Positions 9,910 through 20,944 of a DNA stretch of 64,000 nt are shown one piece after another (within the stretch, counting starts at the first letter, position 1; each line of letters opens with the position of its first letter). The stretch covers positions 28,070,811 through 28,134,810 of the forward strand of contig JACMZG010001913.1 in the NCBI GenBank assembly GCA_018340805.1, given 5' to 3'. The notes beneath the pieces are model-generated. The model was not told where the DNA came from and did no database searches. It was given only the letters and a program-made list of their open reading frames with translations. The DNA comes from Microvelia longipes (taxonomy: Eukaryota > Arthropoda > Insecta > Hemiptera > Veliidae). The translations under genes were made by a program, and so were the position numbers.

Positions 9910-10260
9910 GCTGTTTACATAACGTATTTCAGGGGTTTCGGTTATTTACCTCCGTTTTTTGACTTTTGGGTCACTTCAAGTGATCTTATCAACTTGCGAC
10001 CGGTTTAGTTAGATTCAGAGCCTTCGTTCATTGTTTTATAATTACCGAGCGTGTTTTAGGTTTCCGGAATTTTTCCTCGGTTTCTTCAATTCAACGCCCC
10101 AAAAAACAAAAGAGTAACTTTTCTCTTAGCAAAAACTTTAAATTAAATTCCTATTTTTACCGATCTTTAAAAATTTGTTTGACACAGCAAGCCGGGTTAA
10201 TGACGTCACACTTACCTGGTTTTCAGTAGCGATCCTCTTATCAAAGAGGCTGATTTTTTG
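9910..10260. repeat. Diverged copy of the ~140-bp unit of fold-back family A
   Basis: Text such as TTTCGGTTATTTACC, TTTTTTGACTTTTGGGTCAC and CCGGTTTAGTTAGATTCAG parallels, in reverse complement, the units at 26150-26520 and 34600-34830 (AATCGAATGAAACCGGTCC). The copy is diverged and its limits are uncertain. Confidence 0.4.
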
Positions 10261-10408
10261 CCAACTTTAATCTAAAAATAATTTAAAAATGCTTACCCTA
10301 CGATCGCAATTTCGCTTTCGAAAATTGGATAGAAATTCTTCTACAATCATAAATACATTTGTATACATATCACATATCATAAATATGTGTATATATTTTA
10401 ATAAATAA

Positions 10409-10410
<2 letters not shown>

Positions 10411-10489
<79 letters not shown>
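10411..10489. repeat. (TA)n microsatellite
   Basis: Uninterrupted TA run, followed within 20 bp by CCAAAGGAAATTCGCTAAAA (10510-10529), the word shared by several repeat families here. Confidence 0.95.
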
Positions 10490-10492
<3 letters not shown>

Positions 10493-10559
10493 TTTATAAA
10501 TATGTATATCCAAAGGAAATTCGCTAAAAGGATATTTTCATCTCTAAATCACGTATAAT

Positions 10560-11880
10560 ATTACTACGTTCTTTGTAGTTTCATATTATAATCATTCCGT
10601 TGTTTGGTTGATGATAGTATGCGCTGAAACTGGTATTACTAGATTTATAAGTACCAAAAACATATTAGGACACCTAAATTGACGAAACAGTATTTTCCCC
10701 ATTCCACAGAGTTTTTAAGGATTGATGACGTCGTAAAGTAGGTTATAGACGTCATAAACTTTTTATAAACAATAGATGCCGGGATATCTATTGATTCTTG
10801 CGACCATTTTGCTGCGCATAATCTATATTCTAGCAAATGAATAAAATTGGTACATGCTTTCGCTACAGCGGTATTTTTCATTTTCTTTCACTCTCTAGTA
10901 TTACTATTATTTTTGTAAAATATTAATTCCAATCGATAAAACGTGCCTGAGATATTGGGTCGTAATGCAAGAATACGTTAATGAGGCGTGTTGCGTAGTG
11001 TTTGTGCTATATGGCTCGTACCGCAGTTTTTCCTGTAAACAATAACAAGCCTGTCCTTGCATTTATGTCCTCTCATAGATACGTCTAAACATCTAAAGCA
11101 ATTCCGATTTTAATACCAGTTTCGCGGCAAGTGTAGTAATAAAGCGTATTTAATATCGTGTACTATATGTCGCTGGTATGATATAATGACGTCATAAAAC
11201 TCTGATGTGAGAGAAAGGAAAGCTAGAGTAAAGAGTGGATATAGAGTAGATCCCTGTATGGTGTGGTTAAAGGTAGATTAGCAACTCAACTGTATGATTG
11301 CTAAATTATCTGCCACCTGAGCCTCTGGCTTCAACCATTATAACTTCTCTATTCTTTTATGTCCATTCATAATCAAACTAAAAATTAAAATTCGAAAAAT
11401 TCCAGTAATAAAATTATCGCGAAAAAAGGCATTTTAAACGTATATGAAGATAAAAATTGAAATAAAGAGAGTCCGAACTAGTTAATTCAATATAAAAAAA
11501 ACTTTTATATTTAGTTAAGACTGTAGTTTACACTTTGTCTTTTTCCTTTTTATTATAAACCCTTCAACACGTTGCCATGGCAACCAGATGTATTGCACTG
11601 CGATATATGAGAAAGGATTTAAAAAAAAACCTTTTTGTTCTCTTAGTTTTTAACAAAAAATTAAAAGTCCTCCAATAACTTAGTCATTTTTTTCGAAAAG
11701 TTTTAAAAGGTAGATTATTTTATATATTCAGTTTTTGCCATTTATTTTTAAATGGCAAAAAAAGCGCTAACGAAGTGGCTCTCATAGAGAGACGAATTCC
11801 AGGAGTGTAAGCACATAACCGGAGGGGTCCCTGAACGCATAAAATAGGTTTTTAAGACTTTATATAAACTATTAGCATAT
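10560..11880. other. AT-rich intergenic DNA, no recognised gene
   Basis: A 78-codon open frame at 10645-10881 (minus) has no recognisable domain or splice context. I see no promoter, RNA gene or repeat match in the rest. Confidence 0.4.
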
Positions 11881-12400
11881 TATTATTATTAATGATTGGG
11901 GTTGGAGTCGAGGATAAACCCCATTTGCACTGCGACTGGAAGTCTATTGTACAATCCTCTTAATTGGTCCAGGTCAGAATAATCCTATTCCCCTGACTAG
12001 ATCTAGGATCATTTTGATCAGTGATTCATTCATTGGTAGAGTCAAACTTAGTGAGAATGCTGCTACCAAAGTCGGAGAACCTTTGAAAGGCTAGGGCTTC
12101 ACATCTCAGAAGTATGTGAGAGGAAGTTTCGGTTTCCTATCCACAAAGCCTACACAATGGGTTATCTTTAAAGATACCAAAGGTATGGAGGTGTTTTTGG
12201 TGTGACAGTAGTAGTCCAGTTACTGTTCTAAGGTCCCTTCTGCTTAGACTGAGGAGGTCCTCAGTTACTTTGGGACTGGGTCCTTTTAACATAAGTTTAC
12301 TGTGCCTCATGCCAGAGGATTTGTTCAAGTGGTGCAGGTGATTGGTTAAGAGCCAGTCTTTAAGTGCACCTTTGGCTATAGTATGCTAATTTTATTAGCA
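11880..12400 (-). pseudogene. Non-LTR retrotransposon 3' end (RNase H/C-terminal region), broken
   Basis: The minus frame reads SLSRRDLRTVTGLLLSHQKH, then FGIFKDNPLCRLCG. After one in-frame TAG it continues ETETSSHILLRCEALAFQRF to a natural stop near 12026. The RRxLRxxTGLLxxH ... PLCRxCG ... ETxxHIL.CxxLxxxR pattern is the post-RT end of R1/I/jockey-type elements. A short 3' UTR follows, ending in an AAT trinucleotide tail at 11880-11890. 5'-truncated and dead. Confidence 0.75.
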
Positions 12401-12499
12401 TATGAAATTAGTACTAACAAAACTTTAAATGAGTGCGAATATACTCTGCAGGGCAAATTTTAAAAATATGACTATAATTATTAATTAAATATGCGCATT

Positions 12500-12501
<2 letters not shown>

Positions 12502-12564
<63 letters not shown>
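12502..12564. repeat. (TA)n microsatellite
   Basis: Perfect TA run. Confidence 0.95.
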
Positions 12565-12566
<2 letters not shown>

Positions 12567-12929
12567 AGAAGCTTTGTTTTATATAATCGATGATCTGATA
12601 TTATTGACACAAGTACCAAGTAATGTAAACAAGTATTGAAACACAAGTGTGTGTCAATCAATAAATGTGATAGTTCGACGCAAAATGCAATGTAACATTT
12701 ATAAAATTATATTTAAAACATTCATTATACGTAAAGGGTATTCGATATCACTTTTTTGTAATTTTAGCGAATGTTCGAAGAAAAAATTGGCTTATGAGGT
12801 TAGAGTCATGGAGAACATAGGGGTAGGGGGTGAATCTTTTACACATGTACTACTGTTTATGGTTAACGAAAATACGAAGTTACATTTTAATATCAGCATT
12901 AATTACGGTTTTATTGATTGACATATACA

Positions 12930-13115
12930 ACATAATGTAAACAAATCACGTCTTTTAACTAATACATTTGAAAATCCGCTTATATCTTGGCAGTATGCTT
13001 CTTACATAAACTTGTAATATGACTGATATAGAACTACGACTGTGTGGCTCCCTAGCGGCCACAGGGAGACGCGGGACAAGAGCTGACTGGCGTCGAAAAC
13101 CTCTTGTTTTCATTT
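12930..13115 (+). repeat. Dispersed repeat family B, copy 2
   Basis: Holds GAAAATCCGCTTATATC, GGCAGTATGCTTCTTACATA, ATGACTGATATAG, then a GC-rich stretch TAGCGGCCACAGGGAGACGC and the end ACCTCTTGTTTTC. The order agrees with the copies at 7820 and 37230. Confidence 0.55.
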
Positions 13116-13519
13116 TTGTAATCGTAGCTCCGAAGTTCCTTTACTCATAATTTTTGGCTTTATTGCAGAATGTAATAATGTTTGCCACTATATTTAGCAA
13201 AAGTTGTTTCTCTATTCTATCGTCTCTAGAAACCGTATCTCTCCGTACAAATGTTTGTTACCGGCATTTTTCTAAAGCTATTGGTCGGTTTGAAATGACA
13301 TTTGTTAGGGAATGCCAGTGGTAATTTGGACAAAGTCTCATACATTCCTCAACATAATACATTCAAAAACCTAATGAGGGAGGATGCAAACAAATGTGTT
13401 TCGTAGACCTCCACGTGATATCATATATTTTTTAAAAAGGCTTCCCTAGCCCTAGTAGACAAAGAAAGCAGCAAATAAATATTTGTTTTCGAAACTTTCA
13501 AACCAGCTATTTCTTGTGG

Positions 13520-13760
13520 ATCATAAGCAGCATCGGGCGTGGTCAGTGCTTGGATGGAGACCGCTGGGAATGAAACAAATGTATTTTATATATGAGGACG
13601 AGTGAAATGAGTCTGAAGACGTGTTGCTGTATAAATTTAACAACTTGTATATTCTGAGAACGAGCGAAGCGAGTCTGAAGTAGGGAGGATGAACTTAGCG
13701 AATCCAATGTGATGAGAAAAAATTCCAAGGTACCCCGTACCCGATATTTTACTATATCTT
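13520..13760 (+). mobile_element. Family D element, copy 1 (two minisatellite units)
   Basis: Left part GGATCATAAGCAGCATCG, GTCAGTGCTTGGATGGA and CCGCTGGGAATGAAAC matches 63078-63145. Next come about 1.7 units of a 62-bp repeat containing GAACGAGCGAAGCGAGTCTG, then GATGAGAAAAAATTCC and GGTACCCCGTACCCGAT. The copy at 63078-63590 has the same order with more units. Confidence 0.75.
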
Positions 13761-13769
13761 TCGGTTTTG

Positions 13770-15000
13770 AGCACTGGGTTGAACACCTATAATTGTTTTT
13801 GAAGTTGAACCCCGCTAACGTCTACACGGAAGGGGTCTCTAAATTATTTTCTGGTTTTATTAATTCATTAGTATTTGCAGACATTTTTCAATAATATTTT
13901 CGCAAAGTATAATGATAGTAAATAAATATATTAAAAATGTTATAAAAATACATACAAAACTATAATTATATACAGGATTAATAAATATTTATTAGTTTTA
14001 ATAACAATTTAATTATCTACTCTATAAAAATATTAAAAGAAGTTAAACCCGCAATACAAGTTTAATCTAAATCTAGGTCGTAACTCATATTTTCATACGT
14101 ATCATTTTTATGTTTTCCGTGCACAGTTGCGGGCTAGACTCTTGTATAAAAATGTTTATTAGTAAAATAGTTCTAAGTAACTTTTTTTTTTTAAATTTTA
14201 TATTGAGTAATACGACAACAATTATTGTTACAAGTATTATAGTTAATATAGTTTCATTGCTTGAGAAGTCTGGTAAGAGAAACAATTCACTGATTGCACT
14301 CTGGCGGGAGTTCTCTAAGTAACTTAAATCTAAAAAAAGATTAATATTTGTTTAGGGGTTGATTATATTAGATTATATTTATATTAGATTATATTTGTTT
14401 GTGTAGGTTGTCCATACTTAAAAACCAACAACATGATTTGCAATTATTCAATCTTGTTTGGTATTCTACTTTAAAGACGAGAATTATCCTCCTTTTTTTG
14501 TGTGCGTTATTTATAACTATAATTGCTCTAACCTTTCAATTAGTGTTTATTAATCGAGGCAAATGCGGCGACGAACAACAGAAAAATAAAATTCACTGCT
14601 CTTATGAGAAGGTGAAACTAATATAATAAGCATCGTTTATTACAGCGAGCCGGGACTTGAATTTGAAATAAAAATAAATGTATGTTACCAATAAAGTTTA
14701 CAGCAGACAGTATAAAGCTGCTAAATCAATAGTTTGATGAAATATCATAAGGAAAAGGTAAGTAAATTCAAATGTTTATTTAATAACCAAAGAAATTGAA
14801 AGCAATAGTATTTTTTTAAATAACCTGACATTGGACACCGGGTTCAATCCCGATAAGTGTCCACACGACACATTATCGGAATCCAACCTATAAATTATAG
14901 GTGTCAATATCGGGTAAAACCCCCGTCTACACGGAGTAAAATCGGTGTCGATGATATAACCTAGTGTTTAACCCAGTTTTCAACACCTTGTTTCTCAGAC
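13770..15000. other. AT-rich DNA with two related ~60-190-bp repeats
   Basis: 13775-13835 (CTGGGTTGAACACCTATAAT, GTCTACACGGAAGGGG) and 14825-15000 (ACACCGGGTTCAATCCCGAT, GTCTACACGGAGTAAAATCG) are related. The second contains inverted pieces (CCGATAAGTGTCC, AGGTGTCAATATCGGG). GGTTCAATCCC resembles a B box, but no A box or cloverleaf is visible. No gene was recognised. Confidence 0.4.
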
Positions 15001-16850
15001 GAGGTAAATAAGATAAGCCTCGATGCTTTGTGCCATGCCCGGCAGGTTTATCAAAATATAAAACACTGAAGCAATAAACGTAATTTATCGATGAAAACGT
15101 TGTACGTTGTTGACAATATTCTAAAGTTTTGCAATTAAAGGCTATTTATTTATTTATTTTAAACATAGTATTAGTATTTATTATTTATTATAATACGGTT
15201 TTAACAGACAAAGTGATTTGACATGCTAACTTAAAGGTTTTTAAAACATAAAATATAAGATACTCTGTTATGTATAAATACAGGCACGAAGGACCTCTAA
15301 CCCTGAATTATTCTGTGCTAATGTAAATAGACCAATAAAAATGATGGGTGGCACCATGAGTCTAACATTAGGTGCCTAGATTTGAGTAATTAACTCCGGT
15401 TTTATTCTACTCACAGAACCTCAAAAATATCAAACTGCAGAAACTATTAGTAGTGAAAATATTTAATCTGATGTCCTTCTAAAGACAGATGATTTTTGCT
15501 CCAAGTTGTTAAAAAAATATTTATCCGTTCGGAGGATAGACTTTATGTGTGTCGGTTACCATCGTAGGCCTCTGTGTGTTTATGTTAGAAAGCTGAAACT
15601 TGGTACAAAATCAAACTTTAGGTCTAGTTTTGCTCCCCGGGAAATCATTTTTAAGACGTCGTTAACTGTTATGACCTATTAAAATAAAAAAAAAAAAAAA
15701 ATCATAAAACATGAGTTAATGTTCGAATCAATTTTAATGTGGCGCGCACGTAGTCCTATAATTTTCTTTTGTTTAATTTTGCATTTATTTTCTTCTAAAG
15801 TAAATACGTTCTGAGAACCTTAGGGAAAATTAAAAAAGAGACTGAGAAGTGGTTCCCCTGCTTCGAGCTCCTGTTCCACCATCGGGGTATTTCTATTTAG
15901 TATGTTGTCCTGGGGACCCTTATGAACATTCCTGATTATAATTTACAGCTTCCGACATGTTTTTACTTATAGTGTTTTGTCTTATTAGGCTGGACTATAT
16001 TTCCTACACAAGAAATAAAGTACAGCAGTATTTCATCTTCCGTGATGTACTCTAATTTTCTAACTAGAGTTAGTTAGAAACTAACTTGTGAAACGAAGAA
16101 ACTAACGGAATCGTTTAGTCTTTAAGAAAACTAGAAATATTTGTTTTGTTCTTAAGAAAATATTGTTTATTAACGTCACTTTGAAATGTCCAGACATCCT
16201 TTGTTTATACACCCTTGGTAAATCTATCCTTTACCTTTACAGGCAAGTGCTGCTACCTCTTATCAAAAGAAACAAGTTTTCTAACTTGAATCTGACTCCG
16301 TGGTTTTTAATCTGACTACCAGAGATCAGGTCAACCGCTGATCCTTGTTTTTAAAAGGTTTTTGTCCTCTTTGGCTATTAACTCAAAGAACATCTTCACA
16401 AAAAGTCTTGAAATTAACTCTCAACTCTTTCATGATTTTTTTATTAAATGATACAATACAATTCTTACAGCCGGAGCTGCTGTAGTGGCTTGGAAAGACT
16501 AAACCGGTACAGTAAAATGCTATGGTCTTGAATCAACATCCTATACCAAAGCATTCACTTAAGTATCATTAAGGCATTACGATGCACTATTCTCAAACGA
16601 TTCTACTTTAACTGCTTTTATCATCACACACATAACTAATGTTAGCCGTCAACGTGTACGCTTTGTATGTTATTGATATTGGGTTCAACTTTTAAAACTT
16701 TGAATAAATAAATGAAATATAAATAAATAAATAAATAATTTTTTTTATTTTCTCCAAGTACAAAATACATAAAAGAATACATATTATTTTATTAACCAAT
16801 AATTAATTGTTTAGGAGAAACCCCATAAGGCAACGCCTTGATCGGAGTTC
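15001..16850. other. Intergenic DNA, no recognised gene
   Basis: Contains a 10/4/10 hairpin (TTTCTAACTA, 16057-16080). A block near 15590-15625 (AGAAAGCTGAAACTTGGTAC) resembles 62625-62650 and 9015-9045, so a dispersed repeat is likely. Nothing coding was found. Confidence 0.4.
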
Positions 16851-17054
16851 GTCTCACTTTTGACATATTATTAGTTTGAATGTATCTTAATTTTCTTTGT
16901 GAAATGTACACTATATGTATTATGGTTATAAATAACTAAAAAAAAAATAAAAAAAAAAAAAAAAAATAAATAAAATAATAAAAAAAAATATAAACATACA
17001 TACCCCACATTCACACACTCACAATAAAAATAAATAAAAAACATGCACATAAAC

Positions 17055-17083
17055 TTACACACACACACCACACACACACACAT
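17055..17083. repeat. (CA)n microsatellite at LINE 3' end
   Basis: A CA-rich run (TG on the LINE sense strand), about 60 bp past the stop codon of the RT fragment at 17143. It is preceded by short A-rich and T-rich runs. Confidence 0.85.
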
Positions 17084-17142
17084 ACTAATCTACATATTAT
17101 TTGGATTAATGTTAATTACATTACGAACTAAATACTACATTA

Positions 17143-17978
17143 TCACAAGGTAACTGAATTAATTTTATGCAACCACTTAGCAATTTCGGCTTTAAAGTAA
17201 TTCAAGTCATTAAGTCTCTTGATACTGTCAGGTAGTTGGTTGTATAGTTTTGGAGCCATTACGTCATATTGTCTACTGTAAAAAGAGCTACTACATTTAG
17301 GAATACTGACAAGCATGCTTGATTTTTTTCTTGTATTTTTTGGATTTGTTATAAAATGTTTTGGTGATCTATAGTACTTAACAAGTATAGCTTTTTCATA
17401 GAGTTCTTTTACGGTCATAACTGGGAAGTCTGTAAGTAAGTCTTTAGTAGGATAGTCACTGGGTTTCTTTAGTATGATTTTAATTATTGTTCTTTGTATT
17501 ATTTCAATATATTTTCTTATAGAAGGGCAAGCCGATCCCCAAGCTATTATTCCATAATCAATTATCGACTGTACTAAGGCACAATATACAATCTTTAATG
17601 TTCGTAAGTCGCAGTATTCTCTTAGTAATTTGAAATAATAAAAAAATTGTCTAAGTTTACTAGATAAAGTTTTAATGTGAGCGTCCCAGCGTAATTTGTC
17701 GTCTATTATACAGCCTAAGTATTTAATGTTTTTCACAGAGTCTATAGTCGAGCATGAGCATGATGTTGACAAATGAGATCTGGTACATTTACAGTCATGT
17801 AGTGTTAGTTTGTTAATAGTAGTTGCTTGTCCTGAATTAGTAATAGAAAAAGTCATAAATTTAGTTTTGTCTATGTTAAGTGACAAGAGATTTTCATGCA
17901 GCCACCTACTTATTAATTCCATACCTATTTCTGCTTTTTTAAGAACTTCTTCCCAGGTATTACCAAAAAAAAGGACGC
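17143..17978 (-). pseudogene. Non-LTR retrotransposon, reverse-transcriptase 3' half
   Basis: A 260-codon frame ending at a natural stop encodes the region just after the catalytic YADD. It includes ELISRWLHENLLSLNIDKTK, then IKYLGCIIDDKLRWDAHIK, and at the end PKLYNQLPDSIKRLNDLNYF and the FKAEIAKWL type of C-terminus. Coding similarity starts at about 17978 (GNTWEEVLKKAEIG). Endonuclease and RT motifs 0-5 are absent, although the piece at 20945-22686 is of the same strand and type and could be the other part. Clade CR1/jockey-like, not settled. Confidence 0.85.
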
Positions 17979-18609
17979 AAGTTTCTGATTGAATTTAACT
18001 GATTGAAATTTAATTATTAACGAAAATTAGACCCAACTTTTTATTTTTTGTATTGAACAACAAAGATAATTTGTTCATGATTTAAGAAGTATTTATATCA
18101 GCTTTTTTGGGGTGGAATATCACTTAATTTTGTGGATAAGTTGCTCAAGTCATTTCAGTACTTTGTTGCAGTAGATGATTAAAGTGAAACATCAATATCT
18201 TCTATTGAATTTTATTATCTGTAAGACTTGATCCTAATGCGTTTTTAACTGATTAAGTATGCAGTCAGAAATTGGCACGAGTTAAATGAACTTTGTGCAT
18301 ACATAAGTACTGCTGGATGTCAATGTTATTTACTTTATGTTTAAATTTTCTTTACAAGAGGATTATACCTCAAGATTATATTGTAATGTATAAACATCTT
18401 GACTGTATAACTTCACCAATTGACATGCTTTCTGATAGTGATAAAAAACGACACAACTTTTAACAAGTAAAGTGATAAAGAATATGGTATAAATTGTAAT
18501 TTGTGGTATAAATTGTAATTTTAAATAAATTTCCACGAAATGATTATCATTATTATGATTAATTATTTAATCATAATTATAATTTTTTTTTTCGGAAGGT
18601 CAAAAAAAA

Positions 18610-19015
18610 AAAATGGAAAAAGCTGATGCAGCCGGAGTGTGAGGACTGACAGGCATTCCACTACCACTAGGAATTGCCCCACTACTCTCACTAAAACCGC
18701 GCCATCCAATTGCCGACAATAAGCCTAAATCTATTGAGCAATAGACCCGCTGACTGGGGTAGACCAGTCACGGAGCCCGCCATTTCGGCCGCCTCCAAAA
18801 AAAAGACCTTTGACATAGATACTGACTCCACAGTGTCAGGGGCATTAGCATCCGTCCCTACAATCCCAGCTCCGACACTTCATCACCTGTGAATATGATA
18901 GGTGCAGAGACTGGGATTACAACCCCCCATGACTTACCTCACGGCTTCTGCTCCAGACAGTGAGCCTAAGGCGAAGACCTAACGGTGGAAGATGCTGATG
19001 ATGATGTTGCATAAT
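18610..19015 (+). other. GC-rich island with decayed coding-like sequence
   Basis: About 400 bp of clearly higher GC than its surroundings. Three frames carry proline- and alanine-rich pieces (GIPLPLGIAPLLSLKPRHP; PADWGRPVTEPAISAASKKK, then TFDIDTDSTVSGALASVPTI) broken by stops. It ends in GATGATGATG and a long A/T-rich tail. It resembles a decayed retroelement ORF1/gag-like linker, but no zinc knuckle is visible. Not identified. Confidence 0.3.
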
Positions 19016-19018
19016 TAT

Positions 19019-19150
19019 AATTAAAATAATAATAAAAATATTATATGGTGTTGATATTAATAATAAAATTATTATTATATTAATTAATAATAATAAAAAA
19101 ATAATAATAATAATTAATATTATTAATTATTATTATTTTTATGATTATTA
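19019..19150. repeat. (TAA)n/(TTA)n-rich tail region
   Basis: Imperfect AAT and ATT trinucleotide runs. They may be the 3' tail of the preceding decayed element. Confidence 0.6.
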
Positions 19151-19323
19151 AATTAACAATCATAATTATTTAATTAAAGTAATATTTATAATTTAGTATC
19201 AATCTATAATACTATAATATGTAATGTAACACTAATATCTAAATAATATACTTGATTTTATGAAGAATATATCCTTTTATGGCCTAAGTGAAATGTAACT
19301 AATACTGATCTTATTTGTTGCAG

Positions 19324-19439
19324 GGAAGGGGGAAAGACCACAAAGTGAAATGGGGCCAATTTTAGTTTTGTTTGTAAAATGAGTGCCAATGCCTCAACTG
19401 GGTCCTGGAACCTTGTATTCTTAGGATATCTGTTAGAAG
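19324..19439 (+). CDS. Candidate first coding exon of an unknown gene
   Basis: Acceptor TTTGTTGCAG at 19314-19323 and donor G|GTAAAA at 19440. The ATG at 19379-19381 has an in-frame TGA 30 bases upstream, so the leader is 5' UTR. It opens 20 codons, MSANASTGSWNLVFLGYLLE, in phase 1 at the donor. The segment is mildly GC-rich with a short hydrophobic run. No later exon was found before the LINE at 20945, and the family is not recognised. It could be chance. Confidence 0.35.
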
Positions 19440-19702
19440 GTAAAATACTCTCCTTAATTTATTTTATATTAACTCTAAGAGTTATGTAAAAATAGTTGAT
19501 TGGTATTATTTGCTTGTCTGTTTGTGAAATCTCACCAGAATATAATTACTGAAGTGGGAGAAATGAGTGGGGATTTCGATTCCATTTGTTGGTCTAATAT
19601 ATATGTTAAAAAAAATAATAAAATATATATGATACTATTATTTAATAACAGTAGGAAAATGAAGAAAAATTTAACAATAAAACATTCAAATACTATGAAT
19701 AC

Positions 19703-19707
<5 letters not shown>

Positions 19708-19734
<27 letters not shown>

Positions 19735-19735
19735 G
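19708..19735. repeat. (AAT)n microsatellite
   Basis: About nine AAT units. Confidence 0.9.
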
Positions 19736-20431
19736 AAAAATAATATTTCAACAATTTTATGATATCTATTCAAATTTATTAAATTTATTTCTTCAATATC
19801 TGAAAATATTCAAATTGATATATTTATAGAGTTTATTTCTTAGAATTTATATACCCATGCAATCCACAAGGCAATACTTGGTGTGGGGTTAAATTAGGCA
19901 GAAATATTTAGTATCAGTCATATTTCCATAATGGTTAGAATTTTGAGAATGAGATACAATTTGGAATTTGGTTGTTACATAAATTGTACATTGTTTTCAC
20001 TTTTGGTGGGAACTTTAAAAAGCCAAATATCAACTAATCATAACATTAATTGATTTGGAAACTTCATTGAATTCTATGACATTAGATTTCAATATCACTA
20101 TATTCTGGTAATTTTCCGTGTATAAACATACAAATACATACATTAACACACTTAAATCGAAGAATTGGACTGTACACACTTATCAGCTATCAATATATAC
20201 TTGAAAACAAAGAATGCATCTGAAGACTTTGAAGTCATAAGCTGAAAAATTTAATGCAAAGCTAAAGATAGCGATGAGACTGGACAGATGGCGATCTTAC
20301 AAAGACTTGTGACCGAGCGTATGTTATATGAAACAAAACTTATTTGAAGCATTCGCTGGAGAGTAGAACGCAAACAAAAGGTTTCAGAAGAGCGGAGGGG
20401 CAAAACAGATGATTTATTCTGCAAAAAAACA

Positions 20432-20545
20432 GTATATATATATATTATATATATAATATATATAATATATATACATTTATATCTAATTATCTTAAGTTTT
20501 TTGAACACCAAAGAAGCCTCAAATACATCCGTTACATGCACAGTT

Positions 20546-20597
<52 letters not shown>

Positions 20598-20604
20598 TAT
20601 ATAT
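20432..20604. repeat. Two (TA)n microsatellites
   Basis: TA runs at 20432-20473 and 20548-20604 separated by 75 bp of unique sequence. Confidence 0.9.
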
Positions 20605-20828
20605 TTACATATGAGAGAGAGAGGTGTAAAAAACTTTTGAAACCAACGTTACGTAACGTTTTATGTTCTAGCTTAATGACACGTATTAAAACAGTTATTA
20701 TTTTGAACTTTATTGCTCGTAAAAGTATATAAATTTATGAGTTAATGTTTTCAGAACGGAAGCAGATATTTAGATAAAAATTGGATAAATCTATTTGTAA
20801 ATCAGATGTAAATTTGCTTTAAAGATAG

Positions 20829-20920
20829 AATTTCCTTTGGAAACATGGTGTCAGAAATCCGTTTCGAATGTCATTGATAACGAAGAAAAAGGATTTTCAA
20901 CTATATATATATAACTAAAA
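20829..20920 (+). repeat. Repeat with GAATTTCCTTTGG head, (TA)n at its end
   Basis: AGAATTTCCTTTGGAAAC, GGTGTCAGAAATCCG, TTTCGAATG and AACGAAGAAAAAGG lead into TATATATATA. The order and words parallel 25591-25690 and the complement of 37115-37245, so it may be a third, diverged member. Confidence 0.45.
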
Positions 20921-20944
20921 ACTAATACTTTTAATACTTACTAA

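Noticed and set aside
11880..12026. Shared 3' tail between the SINE and the LINE at 11880
   Set aside because: The common words (AATCCTCTTAA, TTTATC) are in opposite orientation relative to the two elements' tails, so they do not support LINE-SINE partnership.
14835..14850. GGTTCAATCCC resembling a tRNA B box
   Set aside because: No A box at the right distance and no acceptor, D or anticodon stems; it is part of a repeated inverted segment.
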